Of a stretch of DNA of 64,000 nt, positions 16,513 to 24,474 are shown piece after piece; the first letter of the stretch is position 1, and the number at the start of each line of letters is the position of its first letter. Made by a program: the position numbers and the translations under genes. The DNA is from Armatimonadota bacterium. GTDB lineage: Bacteria > Armatimonadota > Fimbriimonadia > Fimbriimonadales > Fimbriimonadaceae. The stretch is taken from assembly GCA_016789105.1 (NCBI GenBank), contig JAEURN010000003.1, positions 1 through 64,000 on the forward strand. Direction: 5' to 3'. The notes under the pieces were generated by a model, which was given only the letters and a program-made list of their open reading frames with translations, searched no databases and was not told the DNA's origin.

Positions 16513-17307
16513 TTACTTTTTCCGTTTGGGATGGCCCGGTTTGAGCAGGGCAAAGTATACCAAAGCGCCGGCTGCCAACGCCCCGGCGCCGAGGATTGGG
16601 ACGACAAGCGGGTTCATCGCCGGAGCCTTGGCGGCCGTTTTTTCCGGCGCGGGAACTTCGGACAAATTGCCGGGGATCTTGAGGAGGCGGGTGTCTTGGG
16701 TCAACAGCTCCAACCGGTATTCGATGCCGTCGGGATTCGAAAAGGCCTTCCCTTCAACAATCACCTGGCGGTCAGAGTAGTTTTGCAAGGTTTCGCCCCC
16801 GGCTTTTTCCCCTGCAAACTGCACGACGAGGCTGGTGACCATCGGCTTCGCGCTTCCCATAAAGCCTTTGGCGATCGCGTCGATGTTCAACCGGTGGTTC
16901 GCCCGGTCGATCAAGTTGTCGCATCCAAAGGTTGCCCGGATCACTTTGCCGTTCGACCCTCCGCCGACGTCAGCGGTCGTCACGTTGATCCCCCGGGCAT
17001 TCCCATTGGAGAATTTGCCGATCAACCCGCATTGCAGCTGCAGCAAAGCCGGGCTGTAGTTCGGGTCGATTGCCGTTACTTGAACTAGATCCCAACCCAT
17101 TTCGTGCTTGGTCACCGTCACAAAAACCTGCGGCGGAGTCACAATCTGCGGCGCGCCGGTCTTGTCCGGATCACTAACGGAACCGGTCTGACCCGAAGCG
17201 GCAACGGCCACGGCAACCAAAATCGCACACACGCCGGTACGCACTCCCCAAGTATGACTCTTCAAGTTGACCCCGCGCGCCCAGCCCCAAAAACTGGCGA
17301 TCCACAC
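16513..17307 (-). CDS. Membrane-anchored exported protein of unknown function
   Basis: 264 residues from GTG 17307; a TTG at 17265 is an alternative start. It has an N-terminal signal-like helix (VCAILVAVAVAASGQ), a ~170-residue extracytoplasmic domain with a Cys pair far apart (LQCGLIG and TFGCDNL), then a Pro/Ala linker and one C-terminal transmembrane helix (VVPILGAGALAAGALVYFALL) ending in a basic KRKK stop-transfer. I do not recognise the domain. Being directly upstream of three PilT-like genes on the same strand (11-base gap) suggests a link to pili or envelope, but nothing in the protein proves it. It diverges from greA. Confidence 0.7.
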   Translation of the reverse strand: MWIASFWGWARGVNLKSHTWGVRTGVCAILVAVAVAASGQTGSVSDPDKTGAPQIVTPPQVFVTVTKHEMGWDLVQVTAIDPNYSPALLQLQCGLIGKFSNGNARGINVTTADVGGGSNGKVIRATFGCDNLIDRANHRLNIDAIAKGFMGSAKPMVTSLVVQFAGEKAGGETLQNYSDRQVIVEGKAFSNPDGIEYRLELLTQDTRLLKIPGNLSEVPAPEKTAAKAPAMNPLVVPILGAGALAAGALVYFALLKPGHPKRKK

Positions 17308-17367
17308 CTTTTGCCCGGACTATGGAACAAAAGCCCAAAAGCGGCGTAATACGTCAAACAGAACCGA

Positions 17368-17373
17368 TATAAT
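17368..17373 (+). promoter_or_regulatory. -10 box (TATAAT) of greA
   Basis: A perfect TATAAT lies 31 bases upstream of the greA ATG in the divergent region. No good -35 hexamer is found at 16-18 bases, so the promoter call rests on the -10 box and position. Confidence 0.45.
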
Positions 17374-17404
17374 ACGCGTCTCATTGGGGAGCAACGGTCG
17401 ATCG

Positions 17405-17902
17405 ATGGAAGAATTAGATTTAGAACAGAGTGCACCGGTCCTGCTGACCGCCGAAGGACACCAGCGGCTCAAAGAAGAGCTCAAGCATCTGACCGTCAAC
17501 AAGCGGAATGAGATCGCCGAAAGGATTCGCGAAAGCAAGGATCACGGAGAATTCAGCGAAGACAACAATGAGCTCGACGAAATCAAAATCGAGCAAGCAA
17601 TGGTCGAAAGCCGTATCGCCGAACTGAAATCGATCCTCTCCGGCGCCGAGATCCTCGATCCTAGCCAGGTTGACACCTCAAAGGTCAGCCTCGGCACGCT
17701 CGTCAAAGTCAAAGATGCCGACCGGGGGATCGAATTCGAAGTCCGCATGGTCGCCAGCATCGAAGCCAATCCGGACGAGGATATGATCAGCGAAGAATCG
17801 CCCATGGGTGAAGCCCTGATGGGCTGCCAAGTCGGGGATACCGCCGAGTTTGAAGTGCCGGCCGGCAAAATCCGGTACACCGTCGCGTCGATCAGGTCCT
17901 AA
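17405..17902 (+). CDS. greA: Transcription elongation factor GreA
   Basis: 165 residues from ATG 17405, close to the family norm of 158. The N-terminal coiled-coil begins LLTAEGHQRLKEELKHL and contains ERIRESKDHGEFSEDNNELDEIK, where the tip acidic pair (Asp and Glu of the D-x-x-E type) needed for transcript cleavage is present. The C-terminal FKBP-like domain has SLGTLVKVKD, SPMGEALMGCQVGD and FEVPAGKIRYTV. It rescues backtracked RNA polymerase. The short N-terminal extension (EELDLEQSAP) is unusual but minor. It is followed by a hairpin and then secE-nusG, a cluster of transcription and secretion genes. Confidence 0.96.
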   Translation: MEELDLEQSAPVLLTAEGHQRLKEELKHLTVNKRNEIAERIRESKDHGEFSEDNNELDEIKIEQAMVESRIAELKSILSGAEILDPSQVDTSKVSLGTLVKVKDADRGIEFEVRMVASIEANPDEDMISEESPMGEALMGCQVGDTAEFEVPAGKIRYTVASIRS

Positions 17903-17907
17903 ACCTT

Positions 17908-17946
17908 GGCCCGGCCTCTGACAACAGGCTTTCCTGTTGAAGGGCC
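17908..17946 (+). terminator. Two-tier hairpin after greA
   Basis: An inner stem CAACAGG-CTTT-CCTGTTG (17922-17939) is flanked by GGCCC (17908-17912) and GGGCC (17942-17946). No U-run follows, so it is either an imperfect terminator or an mRNA end structure. Confidence 0.4.
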
Positions 17947-17969
17947 CAGGCAGATCAAATTTGCTGCAA

Positions 17970-18025
17970 GCAGTGGTATGATCCCGGAATCCCCCCTTTC
18001 AGAGGCCTAGCCACTGCATTCCGGG
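17970..18025 (+). promoter_or_regulatory. secE upstream region with interleaved inverted repeats and extended -10
   Basis: Two perfect inverted repeats are interleaved: GCAGTGG (17970-17976) with CCACTGC (18011-18017), and CCCGGAAT (17983-17990) with ATTCCGGG (18018-18025). The last arm abuts the AAGGA ribosome-binding site of secE. An extended -10, TGGTATGAT (17974-17982), overlaps the first arm, so the repeats may act in DNA or, in read-through RNA from greA, as a pseudoknot-like fold. Function is inferred only. Confidence 0.4.
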
Positions 18026-18039
18026 AAGGATCGCACAAC

Positions 18040-18291
18040 ATGTCCGAAAAGACGTCGGGGCAAACCCCCTCCAAGTCAACCGGGTCGCTCCCCACGCCGA
18101 ATATGCGGCGCGGACTCGGCAGCTTTTTCAAAGACCTGCAACGGGAGGCCAAGCAAGTGAGCTGGCCGACACCAAGCGAAACCACCCGATTGACCGGAAC
18201 CGTCTTGGCGGTGTGCTTCTTGACATCGTTTTTCCTGTTCCTGCTGACCTTGCTGGTGCAGACCTTGTTCAAAATGGTGGGGGTGCAATAA
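18040..18291 (+). CDS. secE: Preprotein translocase subunit SecE
   Basis: 83 residues with the single-helix SecE layout: a polar N-terminal ~25 residues, the conserved amphipathic FFKDLQREAKQVSWPTPSE helix, then one transmembrane segment (LAVCFLTSFFLFLLTLLVQTLF). It clamps SecY in the Sec translocon. AAGGA lies 9 bases before the ATG. nusG follows after 4 bases, the usual bacterial pairing. Confidence 0.95.
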   Translation: MSEKTSGQTPSKSTGSLPTPNMRRGLGSFFKDLQREAKQVSWPTPSETTRLTGTVLAVCFLTSFFLFLLTLLVQTLFKMVGVQ

Positions 18292-18295
18292 GCCG

Positions 18296-18823
18296 ATGGC
18301 GCGAGCATGGTATGCCGTCCACACCATCTCCGGACATGAGAAAAAGGTCAGCGAAATGCTTCGGCGCCGGGCCGACATCGCAAACCTCTGGAATGTCGAT
18401 GTCTTCGACATCATGATCCCCACCGAAAAGGAGTTGGTCACCCGGAATGGCAAGCGGGCCGAGCGCGACCGAAAGGTCTTCCCTGGCTATATTTTGGTGC
18501 AGATGTACCTAAACGACGACACTTTCAAACTCGTCAAGGGCACCAACGGCGTCACGGGCTTCGTCAGTAGCGGCAACCGCCCTGTCCCCCTTGAAGATTA
18601 TGAAGTTCGCCGGATCCTCAGCAACCTGGAGCAAAGCCAGGAAGCACCGAAGGTCTCCTTCAACAAGACCGATATCGTCCGCGTGATCGAAGGCCCGTTT
18701 GCCGATTACACCGGCCGGATCGAGGAAGTGAACCCAGACCGCGAGAAAGTCAAAGTGATGATCTCGATCTTTGGCCGGGATACTGCCGTCGAGCTCGACT
18801 TCGCCCACGTTCAAAAGGAATAG
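18296..18823 (+). CDS. nusG: Transcription termination/antitermination factor NusG
   Basis: 175 residues. The NGN domain starts ARAWYAVHTISGHEKKV and contains RKVFPGYILVQM and GVTGFVSSGNRPVPL. The C-terminal KOW domain has DIVRVIEGPFADYTGRIEEVNPDREKVKVMISIFGRDTAVELDFAHVQ. It binds RNA polymerase and couples transcription to Rho or the ribosome. The expected downstream ribosomal genes rplK-rplA are missing; instead a leftward Feo cluster converges on it. Confidence 0.97.
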   Translation: MARAWYAVHTISGHEKKVSEMLRRRADIANLWNVDVFDIMIPTEKELVTRNGKRAERDRKVFPGYILVQMYLNDDTFKLVKGTNGVTGFVSSGNRPVPLEDYEVRRILSNLEQSQEAPKVSFNKTDIVRVIEGPFADYTGRIEEVNPDREKVKVMISIFGRDTAVELDFAHVQKE

Positions 18824-18845
18824 CCGGCAAAGCCACCGAATCCGT

Positions 18846-18868
18846 GTCGGCCCGTTATTAGGGCCGGC
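18846..18868. terminator. Convergent hairpin between nusG and the Feo cluster
   Basis: GTCGGCCC and GGGCCGGC form an 8-bp stem (one G-U pair) with loop GTTATTA. On the + strand GCGATTTGATTT follows. The stem overlaps the last codons of the small FeoB-associated gene. Confidence 0.5.
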
Positions 18869-19025
18869 GCGATTTGATTTGGTCTTTGATTGCGCAGCCG
18901 CAAACGTCCCCGCAGCTCTTGCAACTGCCCTTTTCGCCTTTGGATGCGGCAGCGACTCGCCGCAACAACATCAGGGCCGCCACGCTGACCACGGTGCCCA
19001 CAATGGCGATCTCCAAACCGCTCAC
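18858..19025 (-). CDS. FeoB-associated Cys-rich small membrane protein
   Basis: 55 residues from GTG 19025, which overlaps the feoB stop in a GTGA junction, so translation is coupled. It has one N-terminal transmembrane helix (IAIVGTVVSVAALMLL), then a short basic/cysteine-rich tail with four Cys in the pattern C-x2-C-x3-C-x-C (SCKSCGDVCGC). This matches the small FeoB-associated Cys-rich proteins found after feoB in many bacteria, thought to bind iron or help the transporter; no direct function is proven. A longer open frame exists upstream but lies inside feoB. Confidence 0.75.
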   Translation of the reverse strand: MSGLEIAIVGTVVSVAALMLLRRVAAASKGEKGSCKSCGDVCGCAIKDQIKSRRP

Positions 19026-21190
19026 CCGAAGAGCCTCCCTAATTGTTGGATGCCCACAGAAACGATATACGCCAATACCGTCATGTAGGTGAACGCAAAC
19101 GCCGCCCATTTCCAACTGTTTGTTTCGCGTTTGATCGCAGCCAGCGTGGCCGTGCATTGGCAGCAAAGCGCAAAGAACACCATCAAGCTGGCGGATGTCC
19201 ATGGGGTCATCAGGGGGCGGCCATCCGGCCATTTCGCCTTTTGGATCGATGTCCGGAGCGTGGGGGATTCTTCATCCGTGTCGCGACCTTCCCCGAACAG
19301 GATCCCCATGGCCGGGACGACCACCTCGCGGGCTGGGAACGCCGCCAAAATGGCGGTGGTGATCCGCCAATCGAACCCGGCGGGGACAAAAGCCGGCTCA
19401 ATTGCCCGGCCAAAGCGGCCGAGGACGGAATCCTCCCGTTGGCGCATTTCAAAGTAGTGTTCTAAGGCAACTGGATCTGCCTTGGCCGCAGCCACCCCGC
19501 TTTTCGCCAGATACTCCTTCCGGTAACGGGCCTCATCTCCCCTTGGGAAATAGAGGAGGGCCCAAATCACAACTGTCATCGCGAAAATGATCGTCCCCGC
19601 CGTTGAAAGGAATACTTTGGCCCGGCTGAACACCGTCAGCCCCACATCCCGCCATCGCGGCCATTGGTATTTGGGGAGCTCCATCATAAATGGCAGGCGC
19701 TTCCCTTTGAACACCCCCTTGTTCAACACCAAGACGACCGGGATCGCCACCGCCAAGCCAACGAAGTGCATCAAAAACAGACAGGCCCCAGCCCAAACCG
19801 GGCCATACCTCGGCTCAATGACGGCTCCAATCAACAAGACATACACCGGGAGCCGGGCCGAACAACTCATCAGCGGCGCCACCAAAATGGTCATCATGCG
19901 GCTCCGCTGGTCTGGCATCACCCGGGCGGCCATCACTCCCGGGACCGCACAAGCGTAACTGCTCAGCAATGGAATGAATGCCCGGCCATTCAAGCCGCAC
20001 CATCCCAGCAAGCGATCCATCAGGAACGCCGCCCGGGCCAGATATCCGGTCCCTTCCAATACCGAGATGAAAAAGAAAAGGATCATGATCTGCGGCAAAA
20101 ACACCAACACACTGCCGATCCCTTCGATGACCCCATCGACCACAAGGCTGCGCACCGTGGGCATGGGGGCCAAAGCCGTGCCGACCCAATCCGCCAAGAG
20201 GTTCTTGCCCGTGTCGATCAAATCCATGAACGGCGTTGCCAAGGTGTAGATGGATTGGAAGACCACGTACATGATCGCCAAAAAAACGACAACGCCAAAC
20301 AGGCGGTGGGTGAGCACGGCATCGACTAGGTCGGTTTTCGTCCGCCCCCGAGGGACGGAAGGCGGAAGGTAGCTGTCCTTTTTGACCCGGCTTGACCAGG
20401 CATACCTTGCTTGGGCATCGACCGTTTTTGCCTGGACCGAATGGCCGAACACAACCTTGCGTTCCTCCTCGACGACCTGCCAAAGCTCGGGGATTTCTCG
20501 GAAGCGGTCGCCGGTCGAGCAATGTTCGTCCAGCAGCACACACCTGGCTTCCCGCGGCTTGAGGTCAACGCCCCAACGGTTGACCTTTTCGACCACCCGG
20601 TCGGCCGCGTCGGTGACCACTTTAGGAAACCCCACGTCAAGCTCCAGTTCACGGGGGTCTTCAATGCCCCGGGCAATCGCATCCCGAAGTTCTCCCAACC
20701 CTTCCCCCTTGTGGGCGACGACCGGAACGACCTCGCACCCCAGATGCTTGGTCAAGGCCACCAGGTCGATGTCCGCCGATTCCCGATGGACGACGTCGAT
20801 CAGGGTGAGCGCGACGATCACGTTCAGGCCCGTATCGCTGAGTTGGCTAAATAAGAAGAGGTTGCGCTCCAGATTGCTGGCATCCAGGACGTAAACCACC
20901 AAATCAGGATGCCCATCGGCCCCGGAGATTGCCCCGACGGCGACTTCTTCATCAGTTGAAATGGCTGATAGCGAATAAAGCCCGGGGACATCAAGGACTT
21001 CGACTTTGACTCCGTCGATCTCCATCCAACCGGAGACCCGTTCCACCGTGACCCCAGGATAGTTCCCCACCTTTTGGTTTGAACCCGTCAGGGCATTGAA
21101 CAAACTCGTTTTGCCGGCATTTGGGTTGCCCACCAGGGCGACGAGGGGGTGGGTTCTTGGATCAACCGGCGACTCAATCGACTTGGACAA
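19022..21190 (-). CDS. feoB: Ferrous iron transport protein B
   Basis: 722 residues. The N-terminal G domain has G1 GNPNAGKTSLFN, G3 DVPGLYSL and the GDI-like helical region. The C-terminal membrane half has two Gate motifs (GTGYLARAAFLMDR and the later FPAREVVV) with conserved Cys in SYACAVPG and SCSARLPVY. It imports Fe(II) across the cytoplasmic membrane. It overlaps feoA by 17 bases upstream and the small Cys-rich gene by 4 bases downstream, so the three form one operon. Length is normal. Confidence 0.96.
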   Translation of the reverse strand: MSKSIESPVDPRTHPLVALVGNPNAGKTSLFNALTGSNQKVGNYPGVTVERVSGWMEIDGVKVEVLDVPGLYSLSAISTDEEVAVGAISGADGHPDLVVYVLDASNLERNLFLFSQLSDTGLNVIVALTLIDVVHRESADIDLVALTKHLGCEVVPVVAHKGEGLGELRDAIARGIEDPRELELDVGFPKVVTDAADRVVEKVNRWGVDLKPREARCVLLDEHCSTGDRFREIPELWQVVEEERKVVFGHSVQAKTVDAQARYAWSSRVKKDSYLPPSVPRGRTKTDLVDAVLTHRLFGVVVFLAIMYVVFQSIYTLATPFMDLIDTGKNLLADWVGTALAPMPTVRSLVVDGVIEGIGSVLVFLPQIMILFFFISVLEGTGYLARAAFLMDRLLGWCGLNGRAFIPLLSSYACAVPGVMAARVMPDQRSRMMTILVAPLMSCSARLPVYVLLIGAVIEPRYGPVWAGACLFLMHFVGLAVAIPVVLVLNKGVFKGKRLPFMMELPKYQWPRWRDVGLTVFSRAKVFLSTAGTIIFAMTVVIWALLYFPRGDEARYRKEYLAKSGVAAAKADPVALEHYFEMRQREDSVLGRFGRAIEPAFVPAGFDWRITTAILAAFPAREVVVPAMGILFGEGRDTDEESPTLRTSIQKAKWPDGRPLMTPWTSASLMVFFALCCQCTATLAAIKRETNSWKWAAFAFTYMTVLAYIVSVGIQQLGRLFG

Positions 21191-21416
21191 AACGGAGGCA
21201 CCCCACCTCGCTCCGGCGGATGCACAGCTTGTACCCCCGGAGGTCGACTTCCACAGGATCTCCCAACGGGGCGACTTTTGTCACCGTGAAGACCGTGCCA
21301 GGAATGAGTCCGAGTTCCAGTAACCTTGGGCAAAGGTCTTCCTCATCCGATATTTGGATAACTCGGGCCTTCATCCCCTGCCGCAATTGGCTTGCCTTCA
21401 GAACCTTTTCCGTCAT
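21174..21416 (-). CDS. feoA: Ferrous iron transport protein A
   Basis: 80 residues from ATG 21416; an ATG ten codons upstream lacks a ribosome-binding site. It is an SH3-like small protein: LRQGMKARVIQISDEEDLCPRLLELGLIPGTVFTVTKVAPLGDPVEVDLRGYKLCIRRSEV, with the GLIPG and PLGDP signatures of FeoA. It supports FeoB-mediated iron uptake in the cytoplasm. Confidence 0.93.
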   Translation of the reverse strand: MTEKVLKASQLRQGMKARVIQISDEEDLCPRLLELGLIPGTVFTVTKVAPLGDPVEVDLRGYKLCIRRSEVGCLRFVQVD

Positions 21417-21499
21417 TTCCTGCTGTCCATGAATCTTACACGGCAAGTACAGATTGACACGGGGCCGACCTGTCCCATTGGCAACGCCGTGCCCTTCCC

Positions 21500-22246
21500 T
21501 TACCGCTTATCGACGAAATCGGTGCTGTAAAGTTTTTTGTCGATGGCGGTTTGGTCGTTGACTTTCAGCGAAACATCCCATTCGGTTTCGATGGCGACGG
21601 GTTTATTGTCGGCGCCCGGCAAAGTCCCTTGTACTTTAAAGAACCTGAGATCGCCTGCACTGTTGATGAAAAATGCGCAATTGACGGACCTGCTCGCGCT
21701 GGGGAACGGCTTGAACTGGCCGAAAACGATGTTCACCGTCTCCCCCTTGTAATCCGTCGTCCCGCCGTCCCGCAATTTGCTGAGCAGCGAGCTGATGGTC
21801 TGCAGATCCTTGTCGCGGCCGACAGCAATTTCCAACGGGACAGATCGGTCGACAACCGTTTCGCTGATGATCCCATACATGCCCTTGTAGTCCATCAAGA
21901 GGCCGTTGTTCTGCAAAACCGGTTCCACAAGATAGGTGGTGGTGTCCATGTTGGGGTCAGTCGGACGCGGAGCCGGGTAGGCATATCGCTTGCCATCGCT
22001 AATCGCCCGGACTTTCAACTTGGGATTCACCGAGGAGAATTGTTCAAAAAAGAACCGATCGGGGCTTGATATCTGCAGACGGGTCGTCACGGTCGCCACC
22101 TTCCCCCTGTCCTTGATCGTCGTCACGATCGTCCCGCTAATGTTGCCGGCATAGTAGTAGTGCGAGATGCAGTCCGAGATCACTTGGCCGGGATCGGGAG
22201 AAACTGCCGGGCTCCCGATGGCGAGTGCGAGGGCTATCGTTGTCAT
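21500..22246 (-). CDS. LolA-like exported protein
   Basis: 248 residues from ATG 22246, which overlaps the stop of the upstream adenosyltransferase gene in ATGA. It has a short N-terminal hydrophobic segment (MTTIALALAIGSPAVS). The body alternates beta-strands (GTIVTTIKDRGKVATVTTRLQISSPDRFFFEQFS; KVRAISDGKRYAYPAP) as in LolA/LolB or DUF2092 lipoprotein-carrier folds, with a C-terminal half rich in strands. I infer a periplasmic lipid- or lipoprotein-handling fold, but similarity is at pattern level only and the partner is unknown. It sits in an operon with cobalamin and wecG-like genes, which gives no functional hint. Confidence 0.55.
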   Translation of the reverse strand: MTTIALALAIGSPAVSPDPGQVISDCISHYYYAGNISGTIVTTIKDRGKVATVTTRLQISSPDRFFFEQFSSVNPKLKVRAISDGKRYAYPAPRPTDPNMDTTTYLVEPVLQNNGLLMDYKGMYGIISETVVDRSVPLEIAVGRDKDLQTISSLLSKLRDGGTTDYKGETVNIVFGQFKPFPSASRSVNCAFFINSAGDLRFFKVQGTLPGADNKPVAIETEWDVSLKVNDQTAIDKKLYSTDFVDKR

Positions 22247-22782
22247 TGCTTTTCCCAAACGACGTCGGCGACGCCGCAGCATCTGTTCTCATGACGGGCC
22301 ATCACAAACAGCCAGTCCGAGAGCCGGTTAACATATTTTACTCCTTGCAGCCGCACGGTTGGCTCGGCGTGGCGGAGGGCGACCAGCGACCGTTCCGCGC
22401 GGCGGCAAACCGCCCTTGCCAAGTGCAAGGAGGCTGCTCCCGGGGATCCGCCCGGCAAAATGAATGCTGTCAACGTCGGCAGACCGGATTCGGCCTCGTC
22501 GATTTCCCGCTCAAGCCTTTCCGTCGCATCCGAAGCCAATTCGAACAAGAACCGCGGGTCGGCTGAAAACGAGGCGACTTCAGCACCCAACGAGAGCAGC
22601 TCTGACTGCACGGTCCGGATCTGGCATGCTGGGACGCCCAGGAGGGTGCCACATTGACCCAAGCATGCGTTGAGTTCATCGAGGTCGCCAAGGGCGTGGA
22701 AGACCAAATCTTCCTTTAGGCGGCGGCCCTGCCCCAACGTGCCCGAAGTGCCATCGTCGCCGGTTCGAGTGTAAATGTCCAT
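22243..22782 (-). CDS. Cob(I)yrinic acid a,c-diamide adenosyltransferase, PduO type
   Basis: 179 residues from ATG 22782. PduO-type motifs are clear: MDIYTRTGDDGTSG at the N-terminus (ATP-binding), LGDLDELNACLG, FILPGGSPGAASLHLARAVCRRAER, and a C-terminal VKYVNRLSDWLFVMARHEN. It adenosylates corrinoids to make adenosylcobalamin in the cytoplasm. The ATG overlaps the stop of the upstream glycosyltransferase gene by one base (TGATG). A MetH-type enzyme elsewhere in the window uses methylcobalamin, so the organism handles corrinoids. Confidence 0.93.
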   Translation of the reverse strand: MDIYTRTGDDGTSGTLGQGRRLKEDLVFHALGDLDELNACLGQCGTLLGVPACQIRTVQSELLSLGAEVASFSADPRFLFELASDATERLEREIDEAESGLPTLTAFILPGGSPGAASLHLARAVCRRAERSLVALRHAEPTVRLQGVKYVNRLSDWLFVMARHENRCCGVADVVWEKQ

Positions 22783-23543
22783 CACTTTTCGCGGCGGCTC
22801 AGGAGCCAAAACCGAGGGAGTGTCTTGGCTTTGCTGAATTTCTTTGGGTTGGAGAGGGTGCGCCAAAGCCACTCGATTTTGAGCTTTTGAACCCATATGG
22901 GCGCCCGCTTAACCTGTCCGCTCATCACGTCGAATGTCCCGCCGACCCCCATGGCGATCTTGGCCCGGTGGATGGACTGGGTCCGGGCCATGAATTTCTC
23001 TTGCCTCGGAATGCCCATGGCCACCAACAGAATGTCCGGCTCCAGAGCGGCGACCTCCCGGGCGACAAACTCGAACTCCGACTCCGGAAAATGCCCGTGG
23101 TGGACGCCGACGATGTTGCAACCGGGGTGTTTCAGCAACATCTGTTCCTTTGCCGCTTCGGCCACGCCGGGGGCGGCTCCCAAGAACACGACCCGGTAAC
23201 CTTTCCGGGCGCTCAGGGCCAAGAGTTCTTCGGCGAGGTCGCAACCGCTGACGCGCGGGACGGCCACGCCCTTGCGTTTGAGCGCCCCGACAACACCATA
23301 GCTATCGGCCGTGACCCAGGCGCACGATCGGTAGACCGCCATTAACTCGGGGTCTTCTTGGGCGATGACGATGCCGCTGGCATCGGCAGTGGCCACCAAG
23401 TGGGGGCCACCATCGGCGACCAACGCTTCGAGGCAAGACACCGTTTCGCCCATTGTTGCGGGATACACCGGGACCCCGAGCACCGGAACCGGCGTGGGAA
23501 AGCCCCCCAAGGAATTGCGAACCGCTTCCACTGTCAGGATCAT
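22782..23543 (-). CDS. WecG/TagA/CpsF family glycosyltransferase (GT26)
   Basis: 253 residues from ATG 23543, with GGAG 9 bases upstream; the frame is open upstream but lies in the divergent region. Motifs of GT26: VLGVPVYPATMGE, HLVATADASGIVIAQEDPEL with the catalytic-region Asp, WVTADSYGVV, RVSGCDLAEELL, GYRVVFLGAAPGVAE and LLVAMGIPRQEKFM, then GVGGTFDVMSGQ. These enzymes add ManNAcA, ManNAc or similar sugars to lipid-linked precursors of cell-surface polymers. The C-terminal basic/aromatic tail (KIEWLWRTLSNPKKF) is the usual membrane-association tail. Confidence 0.9.
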   Translation of the reverse strand: MILTVEAVRNSLGGFPTPVPVLGVPVYPATMGETVSCLEALVADGGPHLVATADASGIVIAQEDPELMAVYRSCAWVTADSYGVVGALKRKGVAVPRVSGCDLAEELLALSARKGYRVVFLGAAPGVAEAAKEQMLLKHPGCNIVGVHHGHFPESEFEFVAREVAALEPDILLVAMGIPRQEKFMARTQSIHRAKIAMGVGGTFDVMSGQVKRAPIWVQKLKIEWLWRTLSNPKKFSKAKTLPRFWLLSRREK

Positions 23544-23607
23544 AGACGGTATCTCCGGGCCTGGAGTGCCAAACCCGGGCCCGATTGCGTAGAATGGAGC
23601 GAAGAGC

Positions 23608-24393
23608 ATGTCTGCTGCGGCAAACGCGACCACGATCCGATTCGAAATCAAGCGACAGAACAACGCCAACAGCGCCCCGTTCACCCATGTTTTCGAAATC
23701 CCCTACCGGGAGGATGCCAACGTCATTTCCACCCTCATGGAAATCCGAAAGAACCCGGTCACGGTCGATGGACAGGCCGTTGAGCCGGTCGCCTGGGAAG
23801 CCGCCTGCCTGGAGACCGTCTGCGGGACTTGCACGATGTATGTCAATGGGCACATCCGCCAAGCCTGCACGGCACTGATCGACGAGGTTGCCGAACGGGT
23901 GGGCGACAAACTCGTCGTCCGGTTGGAGCCGATGAGGAAGTTCCCAGTTATCCGCGACCTCATCGTGGATCGCAGCCAGATGTTCAAAAACCTGATCAAG
24001 GTCAAAGCCTGGGTGCCCATCGACGGCTCCTACGACCTAGGGATGGCGCCTCCGCAAGACGACCATGTCCGCAAACTCAGGTACGACATCAGCCGGTGCA
24101 TGACCTGCGGCTGTTGCATGGAAGCCTGCCCCCAAGTCAACGAGCGCACGGAGTTCGTTGGCCCGGCAGCCATCGCCCAGGCCCTGTTGTTCAACCTGCA
24201 CCCGGTCGGCAAGACCTTTTCCGAAGACCGACTCGAGTACTTGACATCCGCTGAAGGGATGACCAATTGCGGCAATGCCCAAAACTGCGTCAAGGTCTGC
24301 CCGAACGAAGTGCCATTGACCCTGGCCATAGCGGAAATGAACAGGCAAACCACGGTCTACAAAGTCAAAAAGTTCCTCGGCCTTGCTGGCTGA
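23608..24393 (+). CDS. sdhB: Succinate dehydrogenase / fumarate reductase iron-sulfur subunit
   Basis: 261 residues. The [2Fe-2S] ligands are Cys67, Cys72, Cys75 and Cys87; the [4Fe-4S] group is C164-x2-C167-x2-C170-x3-C174-P; the [3Fe-4S] group is C221-x5-C227-x3-C231-P, with one further Cys of the usual set. Together these match SdhB/FrdB. The protein transfers electrons from the flavoprotein to quinone. It is odd that no sdhA, sdhC or sdhD lies on either side; the neighbours are unrelated envelope and disulfide genes, so the other subunits must be elsewhere. It diverges from the wecG-like gene (64 bases). Confidence 0.94.
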   Translation: MSAAANATTIRFEIKRQNNANSAPFTHVFEIPYREDANVISTLMEIRKNPVTVDGQAVEPVAWEAACLETVCGTCTMYVNGHIRQACTALIDEVAERVGDKLVVRLEPMRKFPVIRDLIVDRSQMFKNLIKVKAWVPIDGSYDLGMAPPQDDHVRKLRYDISRCMTCGCCMEACPQVNERTEFVGPAAIAQALLFNLHPVGKTFSEDRLEYLTSAEGMTNCGNAQNCVKVCPNEVPLTLAIAEMNRQTTVYKVKKFLGLAG

Positions 24394-24474
24394 CCCATGG
24401 AACCAAAGGCTCGTCGCGGGAACATTCAGGCCGCGCCGGTCATTCGTCTACCCAAGTAAAATCGGAAAATCCCC

